This document shows positions 26,220-34,109 of a stretch of DNA of 64,000 nt, piece after piece. Source of the DNA: a virus; IMG/VR virus record IMGVR_UViG_3300021963_000060, positions 1 through 64,000 of that record. One strand, given 5' to 3'. Position 1 is the first letter of the stretch; every line of letters starts with the position of its first letter. Position numbers and translations under genes: made by a program. The notes below the pieces were generated by a model, which worked only from the letters and a program-made list of their open reading frames with translations, was not told where the DNA came from and searched no databases.

Positions 26220-26366
26220 TCAAATTGGTTGGGGTCCACCCACAATTATAGCAGATGGAACCTGTGCCTGTGCAATCTTTTTAGCCTGGGATTGACTGCT
26301 AGCATCAACAACCATTTCTAGATACCTATTGTCCCCAGGCAATTTATATTTTACTGAATACTTCAT
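26220..26366 (-). CDS. 48-residue protein between clamp and glycosylase-like gene
   Basis: MKYSVKYKLPGDNRYLEMVVDASSQ... PSAIIVGGPQPI. A small beta-alpha-beta unit with regular hydrophobic spacing. Its ATG overlaps the end of gp45, indicating coupled translation. No function is recognised. Confidence 0.65.
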   Translation of the reverse strand: MKYSVKYKLPGDNRYLEMVVDASSQSQAKKIAQAQVPSAIIVGGPQPI

Positions 26367-27028
26367 CCAAAAGTAGAATCGGGTTCTAGAGCAATATGAT
26401 AAATCAGATCATAATCAGTATGACTGAATTTAGATAGTAGTTTCTTAGAAATAACTACCTCATATGAACCAGGAAGAATCTTGATATTTTCTACCTTGAA
26501 GTTGAAAACAAACTCAGAGTCAGTCTCACCAACAACAATAGAAAAGTCGTTTGAAGTGTCGTTCTTTTTGTCACGAACAACAAGTTTAACTACTCCATTT
26601 TCACCAACAGCAGAAAGATCTGGAAGTTGACCAACAGCAGATGCCTTCAGAAGTTTATCTAGTTGCTGAGTACTGAGTTCGAAACAAACATCTTCACTTG
26701 GAAGAACAATATCTTTTTCTGGAGGGACAACAATTACATTAGGATCAGCAAAGAAATATTTTGATCGATTTTTACCTTCTTTGATGACCACATAATTATC
26801 ATTCTCAAAGTCCAACTCAGCAGGTTGGTAAAGAGCAAGAAAATTAAGGAATTGGTTCAGGTCATAGATACCAAAATCTTTTGTGAAATCTTCAGTAATT
26901 TTTGCTTCTGCTAGAATGTTTTTCATAACAGAAATTGTCCTAAGAGTATTTCCTTCCTTAAAAAGAATTGATTGATTGATGGAAGAAAAATTCTTTAGGA
27001 GGTTGAGAGTTTTATCAGATAGTTTCAT
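26363..27028 (-). CDS. 45: DNA polymerase sliding clamp (gp45-like)
   Basis: 221 residues of alternating beta-sheet with two-domain clamp character (MKLSDKTLNLLKNFSSINQ, VMKNILAEAKITEDFTKDFG, FELSTQQLDKLLKASAVGQ). It forms a trimeric ring that tethers gp43 and, in T4, also activates late transcription with gp55. Length equals T4 gp45 (228) within a few residues. It lies next to the clamp-loader genes, as expected. Confidence 0.93.
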   Translation of the reverse strand: MKLSDKTLNLLKNFSSINQSILFKEGNTLRTISVMKNILAEAKITEDFTKDFGIYDLNQFLNFLALYQPAELDFENDNYVVIKEGKNRSKYFFADPNVIVVPPEKDIVLPSEDVCFELSTQQLDKLLKASAVGQLPDLSAVGENGVVKLVVRDKKNDTSNDFSIVVGETDSEFVFNFKVENIKILPGSYEVVISKKLLSKFSHTDYDLIYHIALEPDSTFG

Positions 27029-27033
27029 AATAA

Positions 27034-27489
27034 TCAGCGAAAGAATTCAGAAAGGCCATTGTCTTTGCGAGTATAGTGCCCGTCAAAGTGTAGTAGAAGC
27101 ATAGCATAGTGAATAACTTTTAGGAGGTCACGCTTATTGCGACCATCCTTATCACCATACCGACTACCATATTTTAGGATATTTGCTTGACAGAAACCAG
27201 GGGCAAGATCCTTTGCCGCCATAAGATCAATTGTTTGAATATCTTTGTGGTCTTGATTATGACCACAATAGTGACTTCCATAGGTACTAGTCACATAATC
27301 CTGAATATCTTTCAGGATTTTATCTTCATTATATTTCCAAAGATGGTTCTTTGTTTCATTCATAATCGATGAGGTCACTGGAGTTTTTTTAATTTCAATT
27401 TGATCATTAGAGTTCAAAGAAAATACATAACTGTCTAATAGGTTAGGCGTTGATTTGAAATCATTATCAGAATAAGGATACTCGTCCAT
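27034..27489 (-). CDS. DUF3310-like protein
   Basis: 151 residues. The C-terminal part has the family pattern HYCGHNQDHKDIQTIDLM, FCQANILKYGSRYG, then NKRDLLKVIHYAMLL. DUF3310 proteins are common in phages and sometimes labelled nucleotide kinase-like, without firm evidence. The N-terminal about 60 residues are not recognised. It lies between the clamp and CobS-like genes. Confidence 0.65.
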   Translation of the reverse strand: MDEYPYSDNDFKSTPNLLDSYVFSLNSNDQIEIKKTPVTSSIMNETKNHLWKYNEDKILKDIQDYVTSTYGSHYCGHNQDHKDIQTIDLMAAKDLAPGFCQANILKYGSRYGDKDGRNKRDLLKVIHYAMLLLHFDGHYTRKDNGLSEFFR

Positions 27490-27521
27490 AATAAAAAGAA
27501 GATATGTCTTTTGTTATTTTA

Positions 27522-28649
27522 TCAGAAAGGAGTAGGTTGGTCAATATTGGGGTTGTAGTCAACCTGCTCAGTAGGCATTTGGAAGTCAGCATCTACTTTA
27601 TCATACAGTTCCAGGAATGCTTGCTTGGTTTCGTCATCAAAACGATTCACACAAACTTGAATTGCCTTTGCCTTATCTTGGAAAATGCTGTAAGCACGGA
27701 TGATATGAACGAGTCGGCGGGTGCTGATGATTTCCTCAATCCCACCATCATAGAACGTTTTACGAATGATATCTGCCCAGTCAACCAGGCGCTTGCAGAA
27801 GTTGCGGTCTTCCACCTGCAGATCCAGCGCAACGCCTTCTAGGATCTTCTGCTCGGTACTGGGAGCGGGATAGGACTGCTCAAAGGTCACAGGGAAACGT
27901 TCAAGGAATGCTTCGTTGAGAACATTAGTACCGATAAAGCGGCCATCGTCAGAACCCTTACCCTTAGTGTTAGCGGTAGCGATAACATTGAAACCTGCGG
28001 TAGGTTTCACGAAACGACCAATCTTTTTAAGAAAGACGCCTTTACCTTCTAGGATGGATTGCAGACATAGAATTTTGTTAGAAGCAAGGTCAATCTCATC
28101 CAACAAAAGAACAGCACCACGCTCAAGTGCTTCTACAACAGGACCATTATGCCAAACAGTTTCACCGTTCACAAGGCGGAAACCACCAATTAGATCATCC
28201 TCATCAGTTTCGATCGTAATGTTTACACGAATTAGTTCACGCTTAAGTTGAGCACACGCCTGCTCAACAGAGAACGTTTTACCGTTACCCGAAAGACCCG
28301 TAATGAACGCAGGATAAAAAATACGGGACTGAATAATACGTTTAATATCTTTAAAGTTACCAAACTGGACGAAGGTATCATCTTTATCAGGAATTAGATT
28401 TTGTTCCACAGCAGGAAGAACTGAAGGAGCTTGATATGAACGTTCGATCTCTTCTACTCGTTCACGAGTGATCTCCATATTCCAACGACCACGACCAACT
28501 TTAAATTGTTCCAGTCGCTTAGTTACAGTTGGATAGGAAATACTTTTAGAAGCACAATAACCACGAACATCAGCAGCAGTAAATTCTGTACCGAAAGTAT
28601 TTTTGAGATCAATAAGAATTTGGTCGTCGGTCATTTTAAGGCGAGACAT
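27522..28649 (-). CDS. cobS: CobS-like MoxR-type AAA+ ATPase
   Basis: 375 residues. A small N-terminal helical domain (1-60, ADVRGYCASKSISYPTVTKR) is followed by an AAA+ core: Walker A GLSGNGKT (118-125), Walker B VLLLDEIDLA (about 186-195), sensor 1 NVIATANT, arginine finger in LNEAFLERFPV. Cyanophages carry this gene as cobS, named for the cobalt-chelatase subunit. No CobN is in the window, whereas a VWA partner lies 0.8 kb downstream, the usual MoxR-VWA pairing. Remodelling of a host or phage complex is therefore at least as likely as cobalamin synthesis. Confidence 0.88.
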   Translation of the reverse strand: MSRLKMTDDQILIDLKNTFGTEFTAADVRGYCASKSISYPTVTKRLEQFKVGRGRWNMEITRERVEEIERSYQAPSVLPAVEQNLIPDKDDTFVQFGNFKDIKRIIQSRIFYPAFITGLSGNGKTFSVEQACAQLKRELIRVNITIETDEDDLIGGFRLVNGETVWHNGPVVEALERGAVLLLDEIDLASNKILCLQSILEGKGVFLKKIGRFVKPTAGFNVIATANTKGKGSDDGRFIGTNVLNEAFLERFPVTFEQSYPAPSTEQKILEGVALDLQVEDRNFCKRLVDWADIIRKTFYDGGIEEIISTRRLVHIIRAYSIFQDKAKAIQVCVNRFDDETKQAFLELYDKVDADFQMPTEQVDYNPNIDQPTPF

Positions 28650-28715
28650 GAATGGGTCATTTGTTTCAACAGAGTCATTATAAGGGAAAAAAGGTCTTGG
28701 TTTCCCACCGAGTGG

Positions 28716-28901
28716 TCAGTTCGCCAACTGGTTGCGCCACTTATTCAAATATTCTTCAGTTACAATTTTTGCAGTGTATCCTGGGTAATACTTATTCACT
28801 AATGAAGAAAGTCCCATAGCAGTGATACTGCTATTACATTTAATCCAAACTTCTTTACTATCATATTTTATAATGTGGTCAAATGGAAATTTAGTCTTCA
28901 T
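28716..28901 (-). CDS. 61-residue protein upstream of the CobS-like gene
   Basis: MKTKFPFDHIIKYDSKEVWIK..., ending WRNQLAN: a compact alpha/beta sequence with no known domain. It lies between the basic DUF5872-like gene and cobS, same strand. The 66-base interval after it contains TATAAT (28677-28682) without a good -35. Confidence 0.6.
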   Translation of the reverse strand: MKTKFPFDHIIKYDSKEVWIKCNSSITAMGLSSLVNKYYPGYTAKIVTEEYLNKWRNQLAN

Positions 28902-28904
28902 AAT

Positions 28905-29441
28905 TTACTTTTTCTTTTTGGATTTGTTCCCCCAGTTTGCTGCACCAACTTTACGGCATTTTGATAATGCTCCAGAAGCATATGCACTTGGCCAAACACT
29001 ATACCTAGATTTTACTTTTTTGTAGCAGGCATCTTTTTCACCTGCCTCTTCCTGAGTCACTATTTTTGCAGCGCCAGATCTATTTGGATTTGGATCTTCT
29101 CTACGCTTCTTAGCGGCTCTCTTATTTCTCTCATCCTTATCCATTGCAGCACGATCGTCTGCGTCTCTACAATAAGGTTTAGTTTTTTGTCCAGGTTGCT
29201 TAGCACAAGGTTTCCCATCATACTTTCCGCCAGCCTGAACCCATCCACCGCCCTTAAACCAATCTCTTAGAGAATATCCAGGATCTTTTGCAGATTTACC
29301 ATCAAGTGCTTCTTCTACTTTTTTTCTTCCAGCACAATGCGCTCTCTGACTGAATCCTTTAGGGTTATTGCAGTCTATTGACTTTTTATATTTTTGAGAC
29401 CAGCTCTCACTAGTCTCCATAAACTCTCTAAAAGATTTCAT
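28905..29441 (-). CDS. Basic DUF5872-like protein with capsid-targeting-like N-terminus
   Basis: 178 residues, strongly basic, six or more Cys. It starts MKSFREFMETSESW, matching the T4 internal-protein pattern. The middle resembles DUF5872-type repeats: GGGWVQAGGKYDGKPCAKQ, GQKTKPYCRDADDRAAM, then KDERNKRAAKKRREDPNP. The C-terminus has CYKKVKSRYSVWPSAYASG and KCRKVGAANWG, a small Cys motif widespread in cyanophage and algal-virus proteins. A CATAAATA late-like octamer (29453-29460) precedes it. A packaged DNA-binding role is inferred. Confidence 0.7.
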   Translation of the reverse strand: MKSFREFMETSESWSQKYKKSIDCNNPKGFSQRAHCAGRKKVEEALDGKSAKDPGYSLRDWFKGGGWVQAGGKYDGKPCAKQPGQKTKPYCRDADDRAAMDKDERNKRAAKKRREDPNPNRSGAAKIVTQEEAGEKDACYKKVKSRYSVWPSAYASGALSKCRKVGAANWGNKSKKKK

Positions 29442-29455
29442 TTTTTTACAAATAT

Positions 29456-31672
29456 TTATGCTACCAAAGAAATAAACTCACCGAGAACTTTTTTATTGAG
29501 TTTTTTGGTTTTCAGAGATTTAGCAAACGCGGATTTAATTTGTGCTTTAGTTGCATGTTCATGAATATCAAACTCAGTATCCTGAGAAAGTGCCGATGAA
29601 GAAAGACCAAAATACGCATCATATCCAGAGTTGGTGATAGTAAAACTCTTTAGTTTCTTCCAGTCACTCTGGATTTTTTCATACTGCTTATCATTATGGG
29701 AGTGATACATCTGAACAAATCGACTCATATTGCGGCCATCAAGAACACGGATACCAATAAAGTTTGTATTGGAAAACTTATCTTTTAGGTTTCTTAGGAG
29801 AAGATCAGTAAACTCATGGTATGCATATCTAAACTGATATGTAGTTCCAAGTTTACGATCACGCAAAAATGTACTCATTGGATTGATATATCCATTTCCA
29901 ATATAAGGTTCTTTCTCCCAGCGACGATGAACCTCTTTATGACATACTAGTTGATTTGCTTCACCATCGGTAAGAACAATACACTGAACTTTTTGCAGTT
30001 TGTTCTCCTTTTGAAACTTTGGAAGAATCTGATGAAGTGCAATCAAAGACTCATTAAGAGGAGTACCAGAAAGACTCATGCGACTAGAATAAGTATAAGG
30101 AGAACTGTAACTCCTACCAAAACAGTAAGCAAGACGCCAAATATTAAGCATCTGATGTTCAAGAATGCTACCAGAAACTTTACTAGTAAGAATGTTCATC
30201 ATAGAGAAAGTCTCATCAACAACTAGAAGACCATCCTTCTTTTGATAATGGGGGGTACGGTCTGCAGCAAGATATCGATCATTTTCATAATCATACTCAC
30301 CACGCCGCCATTCATTAGTAAAAGCATAAACTTCAAAAGGAATAGAGACCTTCTTACAGAACCAAATAAGGTTGAAGAGTTGCTTACAAGTATCAAGCAT
30401 CACTTCGGCCATGGAACCACTCCAGTCCAGAACAAATACCAGACCATGATTTTTACCATCAGGAATCACAGATACTTTTTTGAACAGATCTTCATTGTAT
30501 TTGTAAGTGTGAAGACGGGCAGTATCAAGAACTCCTGTACGAGCAGTAGATGCACGAGAGTATTGATCTGCTGCTTTGCGACATTCAAATTCTTTTACCA
30601 AATAGTTAACTTCTTTCTGAGCAGAAGACTTGAACTTTCTATACTCAAGGTCAGACTCCTCATAAAGATTTACTGCTCCATATCCTTTATCTTTAGCATG
30701 TTCATTATGAATTTTCTGTTGATGGGCAAATGAATCATCAATATCTTTATGGACATTGAAATTTTTCCCAATTACAGTTTCAAGATTTACCTGAGGAATT
30801 TCGAGATAAACATTATCATAACTATCATTACCCACAAGATCTCGAATCTTATCTTCAAGAGATTCTGCAGTACGAACCTCAGGATCTTTATCTGATTCTT
30901 GTGATTTTACGGTAGTGTCTTCACCTTGAGCATTACCAGTTTCCCCATTATCATTTTGTGGTTGAGAGTTATCACTATCACCATCTTGTTCAGAAGATGA
31001 ATCATTACTTTCTACAATCTCATTTGATTGAGATTGTGATTGAGAATTTCCTGGAGTTTCATGAGAATCTAGATCAGCAACCTTTTGTTGCTTCTCCTTT
31101 TCTTTCTTACAATATTTGTAAAGTTCCTCAGCAGCAATTAGTGCATCTGCGAAACTTTCACATGCACCAATCATATTAATAATTTCTTTTTCCTCAGAAG
31201 AGAAATCCAGAGTAATAAAGTTACCAATCTTGAAATATAGATTGGCTCGGTCAGCAAGATTGAATGTAGAAATATCCTCTTCTTCGAGTTGGAAGAAATC
31301 TTCTTCGTTCAGTTCTTTGTAACCATTGAAGAAAGTCTTAGCAAGACCAGCATACTTACGCTTCATCAGTTTCTCAATGCGAGCATCTTCAACTACATTC
31401 ACAAACTGTGCTGGGATCTTATATTTTTTCAACCAATCCTCATCTGGGGTAAACAAAGCATGACCCACCTCATGACCCACCAGAAGGTCATATACGAGAC
31501 TGCTTGCCTTTTCCCACATAGGAAGCGTAAGAACACGGGTATGAACGTTAAAGCAAGCAGTAGGAACTTTCTTATGCTCTACCACAAGATCCTCAGTGGC
31601 TAGAAGTTTAGCGAGTTGAGATTTAATTTCGTGACGGACGGCCATTGGGTTTGTTTCGTATGAAGACATCAT
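29456..31672 (-). CDS. Metallopeptidase-VWA protein, CobT-like partner of the AAA+ ATPase
   Basis: 738 residues. The N-terminal domain has a zincin motif HEVGH (67-71), followed 23 residues on by VVEDARIE, a candidate third ligand. An acidic low-complexity linker (about 200-270, SQSQSQSNEIVESNDSSSE) separates it from a C-terminal von Willebrand A domain with a complete MIDAS DWSGSM (416-421) and downstream LTDGEAN. This architecture matches CobT/VWA proteins that pair with MoxR/CobS ATPases. Partner ATPase at 27522-28649. The start follows a short terminator-like hairpin. Confidence 0.85.
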   Translation of the reverse strand: MMSSYETNPMAVRHEIKSQLAKLLATEDLVVEHKKVPTACFNVHTRVLTLPMWEKASSLVYDLLVGHEVGHALFTPDEDWLKKYKIPAQFVNVVEDARIEKLMKRKYAGLAKTFFNGYKELNEEDFFQLEEEDISTFNLADRANLYFKIGNFITLDFSSEEKEIINMIGACESFADALIAAEELYKYCKKEKEKQQKVADLDSHETPGNSQSQSQSNEIVESNDSSSEQDGDSDNSQPQNDNGETGNAQGEDTTVKSQESDKDPEVRTAESLEDKIRDLVGNDSYDNVYLEIPQVNLETVIGKNFNVHKDIDDSFAHQQKIHNEHAKDKGYGAVNLYEESDLEYRKFKSSAQKEVNYLVKEFECRKAADQYSRASTARTGVLDTARLHTYKYNEDLFKKVSVIPDGKNHGLVFVLDWSGSMAEVMLDTCKQLFNLIWFCKKVSIPFEVYAFTNEWRRGEYDYENDRYLAADRTPHYQKKDGLLVVDETFSMMNILTSKVSGSILEHQMLNIWRLAYCFGRSYSSPYTYSSRMSLSGTPLNESLIALHQILPKFQKENKLQKVQCIVLTDGEANQLVCHKEVHRRWEKEPYIGNGYINPMSTFLRDRKLGTTYQFRYAYHEFTDLLLRNLKDKFSNTNFIGIRVLDGRNMSRFVQMYHSHNDKQYEKIQSDWKKLKSFTITNSGYDAYFGLSSSALSQDTEFDIHEHATKAQIKSAFAKSLKTKKLNKKVLGEFISLVA

Positions 31673-31674
31673 AC

Positions 31675-31699
31675 AAAAAAAGGAGGCATTTCAACCTCC
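31675..31699 (-). terminator. Short terminator just before the VWA gene
   Basis: GGAGG/CCTCC stem (5 bp, 8-base loop) with a seven-T tail, ending two bases before the ATG at 31672. Similar to the arrangement at 1388-1413; weak stem, so possibly partial. Confidence 0.5.
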
Positions 31700-31726
31700 G
31701 AATAGACAGTTTAAAAAGTGTCCTGG

Positions 31727-31957
31727 TCAATCTTTGGTTGCCCTAGCAAAATCTTCTACACCCTTTCTAAATTTTTCTTCCTTGTCGGATAGATCATTAA
31801 AACGTTTTCTAGCAAGTTGAGCGGTTCTTTGTGCTTTCACATCAGTTGTTGCACTACGTTGCTGAAGATCTTTAAGTCTATCACCAAAATCTTTTACGCG
31901 ATTTTCATTTATATTATTTGCAGTCTCTATAAATTCGTTAAAGGTTTTATATTTCAT
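31727..31957 (-). CDS. Small basic helical protein with capsid-targeting-like N-terminus
   Basis: 76 residues. MKYKTFNEFIETANN resembles the MKTYQEFIAEA start of T4 internal proteins. The rest is a basic, Arg/Lys/Asp-rich helix (RLKDLQQRSATTDVKAQR, ARKRFNDLSDKEEKFRKG). A perfect TATAAATA lies 20 bases upstream of the ATG, so it is a late gene on its own promoter, ending at the hairpin 31675-31699. Confidence 0.7.
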   Translation of the reverse strand: MKYKTFNEFIETANNINENRVKDFGDRLKDLQQRSATTDVKAQRTAQLARKRFNDLSDKEEKFRKGVEDFARATKD

Positions 31958-31969
31958 TTTACCTTCTTT

Positions 31970-32119
31970 TTAAAAAATATTTATACAAAAAAAAACACCC
32001 CTTTCGGAGTGCTTTTTCTTAAATGCTTTGAGTCGTGCTTTTGCTTGTCTTAGTGCTTGTGGTTTAAGTTTTCTCTTCTGTTCTTTTTTAGAATGATGTT
32101 TCCAGTTTGGGACTTGCAT
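31970..32119 (-). CDS. Very basic 49-residue protein whose 3' end encodes a terminator and late promoter
   Basis: MQVPNWKHHSKKEQKRK, then ALRQAKARLKAFKKKH; net charge above +15, probably nucleic-acid binding. The last about 12 codons (HSERGVFFCINIF) overlap the GAAA-loop terminator and the TATAAATA of the next gene. It lies at the end of the gp46 transcript. No family is recognised. Confidence 0.55.
   Translation of the reverse strand: MQVPNWKHHSKKEQKRKLKPQALRQAKARLKAFKKKHSERGVFFCINIF
31978..31985 (-). promoter_or_regulatory. T4-type late promoter octamer inside a coding end
   Basis: Exact TATAAATA, 20 bases before the ATG at 31957 and inside the final codons of the 31970-32119 gene, right after a terminator T-run. 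Confidence 0.8.
31986..32013 (-). terminator. GAAA-tetraloop terminator
   Basis: An 8-bp stem AGCACTCC/GGGGTGTT closed by GAAA, followed by nine Ts. Terminates the gp47-gp46 transcript. Confidence 0.85.
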
Positions 32120-32133
32120 TGTTCTTGGGTAGA

Positions 32134-33846
32134 TTAGGCTACCATATGTGAAAAACCTTTGACCTTCTCAAATCTTATGACACTTTGGAATCTGTCCTCA
32201 AGACCAGTCTTGTGGGAGATAACGAATATGTTAGCATCTTTAACCACATAACGAATGATCTTTAAAAATTCTTCAGTACCAGTGCTGTCTAGAGATGAAT
32301 CGAAAACTTCATCCATAATTAACAAATTGGTATTTGTTGAATTTTTAAATTTAGCAACTTCTCTCCAAGTAAAAAGAAGTGCTAGATCGATTCTTTGCTT
32401 TTCTCCTTCGCTAAAAGAAGAGTATGAAAAATCTTCATGAATGGGAGATTGGACAGTTTCATTAAATTCTTCATCAAGAGTAAAGTTGATGTAAAAATCC
32501 ATCATTTGAAGATAGCGATTTACCTGCTGATTAATAAGAGGCAAATACTTCTTAATAATTTTAGTTTTTACACCACCATCTTTGAGCAAAGAATATGAAA
32601 AATCATGATATGAAATTAACTCTTTTTTCTCAGACAAATTATCAAAGGCTTCTGATAGATCTGTTTTAAACTTTTCTAGTTTTTCATGTTCAGAATTTTT
32701 GTTTTCAAGTTGAGAGGTAATTTTTTGAATTTCAGATTCCAGATCTCTGATCTGTCTCTGGTGTCCAGATACTCTTGTATTATTTTGAGAAATTTCATGG
32801 TTTAGGTTAGTTATTTCTTTTGAAATACGTAGAAAATGACTTTCTCGAATTTCTTCATCACGAATTGCTTGCTCAAGTTCTTCATAACCACTACGAAGCT
32901 CTTTTGCCTTTAATTCGGCTTCACTAATCTTATTTAACCGAAATTCTTCATCAATATTTTGAGTACATGTTGGGCAAACCGAATTCTCAGTGAAAAATTT
33001 ATGCTCAGTTGTAATTGTTGATACTTTTTGAGAAATTTTTCCTTTGAGATTTCCTAGTTTTTTAAGTTTACTAGTAGAACCAGATACTTCTTCTAAATCT
33101 TTAGATAAGGATAATACTTGTTCTTCGATTTTAGAGTTATTAATCTCGTAATCTTCACACTCTGATAAAAGTTGAATTATTGTACTTTTTTTAGTGTCGA
33201 TAGTTTGTTTTCCTTCCTTTTCCAACTTATTGATAAAGTTGGTTTGCATTTCGACTTTATCTTTAAGCGAATCTCTTTTAAGATCTAATGTGCGAATATC
33301 TTCTTTCAGACTTCTAATTTTCTCTTTAATAAGAGTATTCATCGTAGAAAAGATTTTGATATCTAAAAGATCTTCAATAACTTCTCTACGACTTGCAGCA
33401 GAAAGTTGCATGAATGGAACAAAGTTACTGCTTCCTAGAATTACAATTTGGGTAAATGATTTATAATTCATTTTTAGAACAGTCTGCTCTAACCATTTTT
33501 GCTGATCTACTGCTGATGAATTTTGATCTAATAGAGATCCATTCCTGTATATTTCAAAAATACTCGGTTTAATTCCACGAACTACTTTCCAAGAAATAGA
33601 TCCCGTCTTGAATTCAATTTCAACTAAACAATCTTTTTCATTAATTGAATTTAATAGTTGTGGTTTATTAATTTTTCTAAATGCTTTTCCAAATAGAACA
33701 AATGTTAAAGCATCAAGAATAGTGCTTTTACCTGCACCATTATGACCCACAATAAGAGTAGTTGATTTTTTATCCAGTTCAATTTCTGTAAATTGATTTC
33801 CAGTTGAAAGAAAATTTTTCCAACGAATTTTTTCAAATAAAATCAT
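32134..33846 (-). CDS. 46: Recombination nuclease ATPase subunit (gp46, Rad50/SbcC-like)
   Basis: SMC-like ATPase that with gp47 resects DNA ends for recombination-dependent replication. Walker A GHNGAGKST (34-42), long coiled coils either side of a zinc hook CPTC (291-294), C-terminal signature FSEGEKQRIDLAL and Walker B NLLIMDEVFDS. 570 residues against 560 in T4. Overlaps the DUF3110-like gene by 14 bases. Confidence 0.96.
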   Translation of the reverse strand: MILFEKIRWKNFLSTGNQFTEIELDKKSTTLIVGHNGAGKSTILDALTFVLFGKAFRKINKPQLLNSINEKDCLVEIEFKTGSISWKVVRGIKPSIFEIYRNGSLLDQNSSAVDQQKWLEQTVLKMNYKSFTQIVILGSSNFVPFMQLSAASRREVIEDLLDIKIFSTMNTLIKEKIRSLKEDIRTLDLKRDSLKDKVEMQTNFINKLEKEGKQTIDTKKSTIIQLLSECEDYEINNSKIEEQVLSLSKDLEEVSGSTSKLKKLGNLKGKISQKVSTITTEHKFFTENSVCPTCTQNIDEEFRLNKISEAELKAKELRSGYEELEQAIRDEEIRESHFLRISKEITNLNHEISQNNTRVSGHQRQIRDLESEIQKITSQLENKNSEHEKLEKFKTDLSEAFDNLSEKKELISYHDFSYSLLKDGGVKTKIIKKYLPLINQQVNRYLQMMDFYINFTLDEEFNETVQSPIHEDFSYSSFSEGEKQRIDLALLFTWREVAKFKNSTNTNLLIMDEVFDSSLDSTGTEEFLKIIRYVVKDANIFVISHKTGLEDRFQSVIRFEKVKGFSHMVA

Positions 33847-34108
33847 GATTTTCTATATTCGGAGGTACAACAATATCATCAGAAGTAATTACGACATATT
33901 CATAGTCGTGGAATTCACAGGCTTTTAGTATTACTTTATCTTCAACTTCCATTACATGCATTTGAGGATAATTCATATCCTCCAACATCATAGCATATCT
34001 AAAGGCATCATCTTCTTCTTCAAATAAAAGAAGAACTTGTTCTCCTTCATCATTTGTTACTGAGTATGCTCCTTCTTCTTCCCTACCCTCTATCGTAAGA
34101 ATAAACAT
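33833..34108 (-). CDS. DUF3110-like protein between gp46 and gp47
   Basis: 91 residues resembling the cyanobacterial DUF3110 family: an N-terminal strand (MFILTIEG), then VLLLFEEEDDAFRYAMMLEDM, the hallmark FE-EDDA-RYA-MLE block. DUF3110 is essentially a cyanobacterial/plastid family of unknown function, so its presence supports a cyanobacterial host and an ancient host-to-phage transfer. It is positioned inside the gp46-gp47 pair, suggesting it may affect that nuclease complex. Confidence 0.7.
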   Translation of the reverse strand: MFILTIEGREEEGAYSVTNDEGEQVLLLFEEEDDAFRYAMMLEDMNYPQMHVMEVEDKVILKACEFHDYEYVVITSDDIVVPPNIENHDFI

Positions 34109-34109
34109 T

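Noticed and set aside
27522-28649. CobS as evidence of cobalamin synthesis
   Set aside because: No CobN or other pathway gene is in the window and the AAA+ fold is generic; kept only as a name.
28677-28682. TATAAT upstream of cobS as a promoter
   Set aside because: No acceptable -35 hexamer at 16-18 bases; left unlisted.
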